Positions 59,804 through 64,000 of a stretch of 64,000 bases of DNA are shown one piece after another. This DNA comes from JAYODW01 sp038116745 (GTDB lineage Bacteria; Pseudomonadota; Gammaproteobacteria; Ga0077536): NCBI GenBank assembly GCA_038116745.1, contig JAYODW010000017.1:18802-82801 (forward strand), read 5' to 3'. Position numbers and translations under genes: made by a program. The notes under the pieces are model-generated. The model was not told the origin of the DNA. It saw nothing but the letters and a program-made list of their open reading frames with translations, and did no database searches. How positions within the stretch are numbered: position 1 is the first letter of the stretch; each line of letters starts with the position of its first letter.

Positions 59804-61456
59804 ATGAGCGAGCAGGCAGTCCAGACAGGCCGCAGTACGACACAGCCGGGTCTGAAACTCGATTACGACGTCATTGTCATCGGCGCCGGGGTGGCAGGCA
59901 TCTACCAGATTAAACGCCTGACCGATGCCGGCATCAGGGCAACCGTTCTCGAGGCGCATGAGGACCTCGGCGGCACCTGGTACAAGAACCGTTATCCGGG
60001 GGCCAGATTCGACTCCGAGAGCTTCACCTATGGCTACTCCTTCTCTCAGGAGCTGCTCGATGAGTGGGACTGGAGCGAGCAGTTCTCCCCGCAGCCGGAG
60101 ACCCTGCGTTATCTGAACTACGTCGCGGATAAATTTTCTCTGCGCCAGTACATGCAGTTCGGTTGTCGCGTCGAGTCGATGATCTTTAATGACGATACTG
60201 ACAGCTGGGCACTGCACCTGTCTGATGGGCGCACTCTGACCACCCGTTTCGTGGTCACGGCCCTGGGTATTCTGTCGATGCCGACCCTGCCGTCGTTCGA
60301 AGGTATGGACGACTTCAAAGGGCTTTCCTTTCATCCGTTTCACTGGCCGCACGACCAGCCCGACCTGACCGGTAAACGGGTGGCCTGCATCGGCACCGGG
60401 GCGACGGCGATCCAATTCATCCCCGAGGTGGCAAAGGTCGCCGGACAGCTGACCGTGTTCCAGCGGCGTGCGAACTGGGCGGCGCCGCTGAACAATGACC
60501 GGATCAGCCGCGAGGAAATGGCGAAGATCCGGGCGCGCTACGACGAGATCTTCGCAGCCTGCGCGCGCACGCCGGGTGGTTTTGAGCATGAACCTGACCG
60601 GCGCGGCTTCTACGACGTCACCCCGGAAGAGCGTCGCGAGCTCTGGGATCGCCTTTACGACGAGCGAGGGTTCGGGATCTGGCTGTGCAACTTCGTTGAG
60701 ATCTTCACCGACGAGGCGGCCAACGCGGAGTTTTCCGAATACATCGCCGACCGTATCCGCGCACGCGTCAACGACCCGGTGCTGGCCGAGAAACTGATCC
60801 CGAAAGACCACGGCTTCGGTATTCAGCGTGTCCCGCTGGAGACCGGCTATTTCGAGACCTACAACCGGGATAACGTTGAGTTGGTCGACTCTGCCGCCAC
60901 GCCCATTGTGCGGGTCACGGAAAACGGCCTGTGCACCACCGACCGTGAGTTTGAGTTCGACGTCATCATCTACGCGACGGGTTTCGATTCCTTCAGCGGC
61001 GCCTTTGATCGCATCGATATTCGTGGCACGGGCGGTCAGCGACTGCGTGACAAGTGGGCGGACGGGCCCGTGACCTACCTCGGCGTGCTCATCGAAGGCT
61101 TCCCGAATATGGCCATGCTGGCCGGCCCGCAGACGGCGGCGACCAATTTTCCGCGCGGCGCGGAGCTTGCCGTGGACTGGGTGACACCGCTTCTGGAGCA
61201 CTGCCTGCATAACGGCCTGACCCGTTTTGATGCGGATGCGGCCGCTGAGCAGCGCTGGTTCGAGCACGTCAAGAAGATGTACGAGGGTCTGCTGCTGCGT
61301 AAGGCAAAAAGTTGGATTACGGGCTACAACTCGAACGTTGAAGGCCACGAGTACGGCAAGATGCACTACAACATCTACAACGGCGGCGGCCCTAAATACG
61401 CCTCCACCCTGCGCAAAGCGGCAGAGAGCGGTTACGACGGCATCCGTTTCAGCTGA
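59804..61456 (+). CDS. Flavin-containing Baeyer-Villiger monooxygenase (type I)
   Basis: The 550-residue protein has a first Rossmann motif GAGVAG at 27-32, the Baeyer-Villiger fingerprint FKGLSFHPFHWP at 171-182 (FxGxxxHxxxWP) and a second nucleotide motif IGTGATA at 196-202. It would insert oxygen next to a ketone with NADPH and O2, giving an ester or lactone. It resembles the cyclohexanone/steroid monooxygenase group. It is divergent from the group D monooxygenase gene; together they suggest degradation of an alicyclic or steroid-like compound. Confidence 0.88.
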   Translation: MSEQAVQTGRSTTQPGLKLDYDVIVIGAGVAGIYQIKRLTDAGIRATVLEAHEDLGGTWYKNRYPGARFDSESFTYGYSFSQELLDEWDWSEQFSPQPETLRYLNYVADKFSLRQYMQFGCRVESMIFNDDTDSWALHLSDGRTLTTRFVVTALGILSMPTLPSFEGMDDFKGLSFHPFHWPHDQPDLTGKRVACIGTGATAIQFIPEVAKVAGQLTVFQRRANWAAPLNNDRISREEMAKIRARYDEIFAACARTPGGFEHEPDRRGFYDVTPEERRELWDRLYDERGFGIWLCNFVEIFTDEAANAEFSEYIADRIRARVNDPVLAEKLIPKDHGFGIQRVPLETGYFETYNRDNVELVDSAATPIVRVTENGLCTTDREFEFDVIIYATGFDSFSGAFDRIDIRGTGGQRLRDKWADGPVTYLGVLIEGFPNMAMLAGPQTAATNFPRGAELAVDWVTPLLEHCLHNGLTRFDADAAAEQRWFEHVKKMYEGLLLRKAKSWITGYNSNVEGHEYGKMHYNIYNGGGPKYASTLRKAAESGYDGIRFS

Positions 61457-61564
61457 TCCGGGCGCCCCTTGCGCGGTTCGAGGACACGGGGCTGCGCGAC
61501 CAGCCTGCTCGTCTGGGCCTCCGTTTCCGCTGCCGCACAGTCCTGAACCAGACGAGGCTTTGCC

Positions 61565-62632
61565 ATGCTGACAAAGAATCTACAGGCGGAAATTCTCAAA
61601 CTCATCCGCGACCGTCTGCCGGATGTTGACCCTGGGCGCATGCAGGGTCTTGAGGCGGAGCTGCAGGGGCTGTTTACACAGTCGCAGGCCGCTTACTCCC
61701 GGCGCGAGCACGAGGTCACGATCCTGCTGTCCGATCTGCGCGGCTTCACCGCTTTGTCCGAGAGATTCGACGCGGCCAGCGTCGTGCAGGTTCTTAATCA
61801 CTACTTCCCGCGCATGAACGAAATCATTTTTCGCTACGGCGGCGTGATTGATAAGTACATGGGCGACGCCATCATGGTCGTTTTCGGAGTGCCTGACGCC
61901 AGTGGCTCCGATGCCCGCAGGGCGGTAGCCTGCGCGATCGAAATGCAGATCGCGATGGACGACGTGAACAGGGAGATCGCAGCGGAGGGCCTGCCTGAGG
62001 TCTTCATGGGGATTGGTATTAATACGGGACGCGTTTCGGCCGGCCAGCTGGGCTCCGACCTGCACAGCGAATATACGGTGATCGGCGATGCGGTGAATCT
62101 TGCCTCGCGCATCGAGGCGCACAGTCTGCGCGGGCAGGTTCTGCTGAGTGAGAACACCTTCCAGAAGGTCCAGGATGTGGTCGATATCGGCGAGCGCCGG
62201 GAGGTGTCGGTCAAAGGCAAATCCGAGGCGGTGGTTCTTCACGAAGTGCTGTCTTGCCATTGGGGTGAACGGCTCGAGCTGCCGCGCCGGGAAATGCGCA
62301 CCAGCCCCCGCGTACCGTTCAACGGTGTCTTCATGTTTCAGAAAGTCGACGGGAAGGATGTGCAGTCAGAGCAGCACCGTGCCGATGCGGTCGACCTGAG
62401 CTACATGGGGGTATCCGCCCGCTCGACTGTCGCCGTCGCTGAGAACAGCCAGATCAGGTTGTCGATTTCCGCCGGACTGCTGGCCAGTCGCAGCAGCGAT
62501 ATCTACGCCACCATCCGCATGGTCAGGCCGGAGGGCGAAAGCTGCTGGTGGGCGGCCGAGTTCACCTACATGGAGCCCGAGGCCAGAGACGCAATCAAGG
62601 CCACGGTTGACCGCATCGTGCTCGAGCGCTGA
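61565..62632 (+). CDS. Class III adenylate/guanylate cyclase with C-terminal PilZ-like domain
   Basis: Residues about 48-215 form a class III cyclase domain with metal aspartates D57 (LLSDLRGFT) and D101 (YMGDAIMVVFG), and EYTVIGDAVNLASRIE. The Lys in DKYMGD and the sequence type favour ATP as substrate. From about 245 a PilZ-like domain follows, with RTSPR and DLSYMGV fitting RxxxR and DxSxxG, the c-di-GMP-binding pattern. The fusion would let c-di-GMP tune cAMP synthesis. There are no membrane segments. It is preceded by about 110 bases without a gene. Confidence 0.8.
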   Translation: MLTKNLQAEILKLIRDRLPDVDPGRMQGLEAELQGLFTQSQAAYSRREHEVTILLSDLRGFTALSERFDAASVVQVLNHYFPRMNEIIFRYGGVIDKYMGDAIMVVFGVPDASGSDARRAVACAIEMQIAMDDVNREIAAEGLPEVFMGIGINTGRVSAGQLGSDLHSEYTVIGDAVNLASRIEAHSLRGQVLLSENTFQKVQDVVDIGERREVSVKGKSEAVVLHEVLSCHWGERLELPRREMRTSPRVPFNGVFMFQKVDGKDVQSEQHRADAVDLSYMGVSARSTVAVAENSQIRLSISAGLLASRSSDIYATIRMVRPEGESCWWAAEFTYMEPEARDAIKATVDRIVLER

Positions 62633-62721
62633 TCGCGGTTCGTGCACATCGCGTCGAATTCGGTAACCGCTGCTCCTGCATGAGCACAACACCACTCTGC
62701 CAGTCAGTCTCTGGAGGTTTC

Positions 62722-63141
62722 ATGTCTGTCACCAACACGCGAGCGCGTCTTAGCCTTTTTTTTCTACTCGCTTTCAACTGCTGTGTCTCGGCTGTTGCTG
62801 AAGAGGACTACGGCTGTACGGATTACGCTGAGGGCATGGCGGAGCGCATCAAAGCCATTCTGGGGCCGAGTTACGCCGGCGCGGACAACGCGGCGCCGCT
62901 CGAGGACAACCTGGAAAAGCTGCAGGCGCTCACCACGCTGGCCGGTCACTGCTCGGCAGCTGCCCGCTCGATTGAAAGCCACGGTCCTGATCGTCAGCGC
63001 AATATTTACGAGTGGCACTCAATTAACCAATGGCTGGCGCGCCTGGTGGGCGCTGTCTCGCTGAGTCTGAGCGGCAAAGCGGATCGCCCTTGGCAGGATG
63101 AGTACGAGCTCATCGCAGAGGTCTACGAGTTTCAGCCGTGA
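62722..63141 (+). CDS. Small secreted protein of unknown function
   Basis: The 139-residue protein has a signal peptide (SLFFLLAFNCCVSAVA-EEDYGCTDYAEGM) and a helical mature part with two visible cysteines (C35 and a later C). It ends in PWQDEYELIAEVYEFQP. No family is recognised. GGAGG precedes the ATG at 62722. A decayed copy of its 3' end occurs 700 bases downstream after the GNAT gene. Confidence 0.6.
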   Translation: MSVTNTRARLSLFFLLAFNCCVSAVAEEDYGCTDYAEGMAERIKAILGPSYAGADNAAPLEDNLEKLQALTTLAGHCSAAARSIESHGPDRQRNIYEWHSINQWLARLVGAVSLSLSGKADRPWQDEYELIAEVYEFQP

Positions 63142-63240
63142 TTCCACCGGCGGCGGACAGGTTCACGCAGGCGCCACGCTGAGCAAGCCCTTGCGTTCCA
63201 GTGGGCGAAATACCTGCAGCGCTGCAATCACCGTTGGCGG

Positions 63241-63702
63241 ATGGCGGCAGCGGTGAGCTGGTCAATTGAGCCTGCCGGTATTGCTGACCGGGAGGTGCTG
63301 GAGCGTCTGGTGCGGAACTACCATGGGGACGCGGGGATCGCGCTAGACGACGCACAGCGCAGGCGCGCAATACAGACATTATTGGACGACCCGCGTGCCG
63401 GCACCTTGTGGTTAATCCGGTGCGCTCAGGAGCTGGCAGGATACGTGCTCGTATCACCAGGTTTCAGCCTAGAGTTCGGCGGCTTTGACGCTTTTGTGGA
63501 TGAACTGTACTTGCTGCCCGACTATCGTGGTGCAGGCGGCGGCGGGTGCGTGCTCAAACTGTTGAAAGCCGCCGTGCGTGACGCCGGGATCCGGGCACTG
63601 CATCTTGAGGTCGAGCGAACCAACGAGCGAGCGCGGGCACTATACGAGAAGGCGGGATTTCGCCCCCGCGAACGTTATGTTCTGATGACGCTGGAACTCT
63701 GA
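63241..63702 (+). CDS. GNAT-family N-acetyltransferase
   Basis: The 153-residue protein has the GNAT core: the strand VDELYLLPDYRGAGGGGCVLKLLKAA carries a modified acetyl-CoA pyrophosphate loop (RGAGGG), and ERTNERARALYEKAGF is the conserved motif B. It acetylates an amine of unknown kind. The ATG at 63241 lacks a good ribosome-binding site; a GTG at 63253 is an alternative. Confidence 0.75.
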   Translation: MAAAVSWSIEPAGIADREVLERLVRNYHGDAGIALDDAQRRRAIQTLLDDPRAGTLWLIRCAQELAGYVLVSPGFSLEFGGFDAFVDELYLLPDYRGAGGGGCVLKLLKAAVRDAGIRALHLEVERTNERARALYEKAGFRPRERYVLMTLEL

Positions 63703-63811
63703 CGACCATGATGCTCCCCGCCGCTGAACGGCGTCCGGGGAGGCGGCGAGCAGGGTCCCTGGTCTGATCGGGCCGGCTGGAGGGGCGGCGGGGACTCACC
63801 CACGGTGCACC

Positions 63812-63889
63812 GGTGTCAGTGTCCGCGGAACACCCGCCTGGCAGGACGAGTACACCCTGATTGCATAGGTCTACGAGTTCGAACCCTGA
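63812..63889 (+). pseudogene. Degenerate duplicate of the 3' end of the secreted-protein gene
   Basis: Read from 63839 this stretch encodes WQDEYTLIA, a TAG stop, then VYEFEP and TGA. It matches WQDEYELIA-E-VYEFQP at the end of the gene at 62722-63141, with the GAG of that gene replaced by TAG. A shorter, weaker match extends upstream to about 63812. It has no start codon and is a remnant of a duplication or of a rearranged tandem copy. Confidence 0.75.
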
Positions 63890-63955
63890 GCCTGCGCTCC
63901 AGCCAGCAGCATCTGCGGGCACAACGCTGTCGGCATGACAGGGGAAGACGGGACG

Positions 63956-64000
63956 ATGGTGAAGCTGAAACGGGTACTGATTGCCAATCGAGGTGAGATT
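63956..64000 (+). CDS. Biotin carboxylase N terminus (carboxylase alpha subunit), cut by the window end
   Basis: Fifteen codons read MVKLKRVLIANRGEI, with the diagnostic IANRGEI opening of biotin carboxylase domains. AGGGGAAG stands upstream. It may be the alpha subunit of an acyl-CoA carboxylase (acetyl-, propionyl- or methylcrotonyl-CoA type) or a urea-carboxylase-like enzyme; the rest lies outside the window. Confidence 0.8.
   Translation, partial: MVKLKRVLIANRGEI

Noticed and set aside
59768..61366. Long open frame (532 codons) on the minus strand opposite the Baeyer-Villiger monooxygenase
   Set aside because: It is the antisense shadow of a gene with clear motifs; its translation has no recognisable domain and is rich in residues typical of reversed GC-rich codons.

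Overview
The window is GC-rich, densely packed bacterial chromosome of proteobacterial style, most likely from a gammaproteobacterium that degrades aromatic and other hydrophobic compounds. This rests on gene content: a multicomponent phenol hydroxylase with a dmp-type meta-cleavage pathway, paired DUF1302/DUF1329 envelope proteins, a PotFGHI transporter and HrpB. The genus cannot be read from the sequence. A run of 100 N at 28367-28466 shows that this is a draft assembly or metagenome bin. No rRNA, tRNA, CRISPR array, transposase or phage gene was recognised.

Layout. (1) 77-5364, minus strand: an envelope-polysaccharide operon (FemAB-like transferase, methyltransferase, UPF0104-type membrane protein, GT-C glycosyltransferase, a 35-codon mini-ORF, GT2 glycosyltransferase), mostly with overlapping stops and starts and visibly lower GC than the rest. 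(2) 5914-11856: a phenol hydroxylase operon (P0-P5), a plant-type ferredoxin and catechol 2,3-dioxygenase, preceded by a good sigma-54 -24/-12 match at 5863-5878. (3) 11875-17626: a thiolase, a DUF1326 protein, a GMC oxidoreductase and a chemoreceptor. (4) 17738-24474: a GntR/FCD regulator divergent from the lower meta pathway (GST, dmpC, E, F, G, H), with a perfect palindrome over the promoter. (5) 24545-33439: an envelope module (Ycf48-like lipoprotein, RND/MMPL transporter, DUF1302, DUF1329), a strong terminator, the hydrolase dmpD and a second DUF1329 gene. (6) 33561-41003: an intradiol dioxygenase, MATE pump, amidase, SnoaL-like protein, an atypical thiolase and an alpha/beta hydrolase. 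(7) 41033-48885: HrpB, potFGHI and an MFS transporter. (8) 49092-57735: a run of plus-strand genes ending in larC, larE and larB, which make the nickel-pincer nucleotide (NPN) cofactor. (9) 57748-64000: YbaK, two flavin monooxygenases of different families, a cyclase-PilZ fusion, a small secreted protein with a degenerate copy of its 3' end, a GNAT and the start of a biotin-dependent carboxylase.

How it works together. Phenols would be hydroxylated to catechols, cleaved by the extradiol dioxygenase and taken to pyruvate and acetyl-CoA by DmpD or the DmpC/DmpH branch, then DmpE, DmpG and DmpF. A 4-oxalocrotonate tautomerase (dmpI) was not found, nor was a DmpR-type activator for the sigma-54 promoter. 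The intradiol dioxygenase and the glutathionyl-hydroquinone reductase point to a second, hydroxyquinol/hydroquinone type of chemistry.

The most novel part is the Lar region. The three NPN biosynthesis genes are present but the only characterised NPN enzyme, lactate racemase LarA, is not. The place of LarA is taken by a 594-residue protein of no recognised family, translationally coupled to a stand-alone protein resembling the C-terminal (LarC2) domain of LarC and to a small membrane protein. I propose this as a candidate new nickel-pincer enzyme system.
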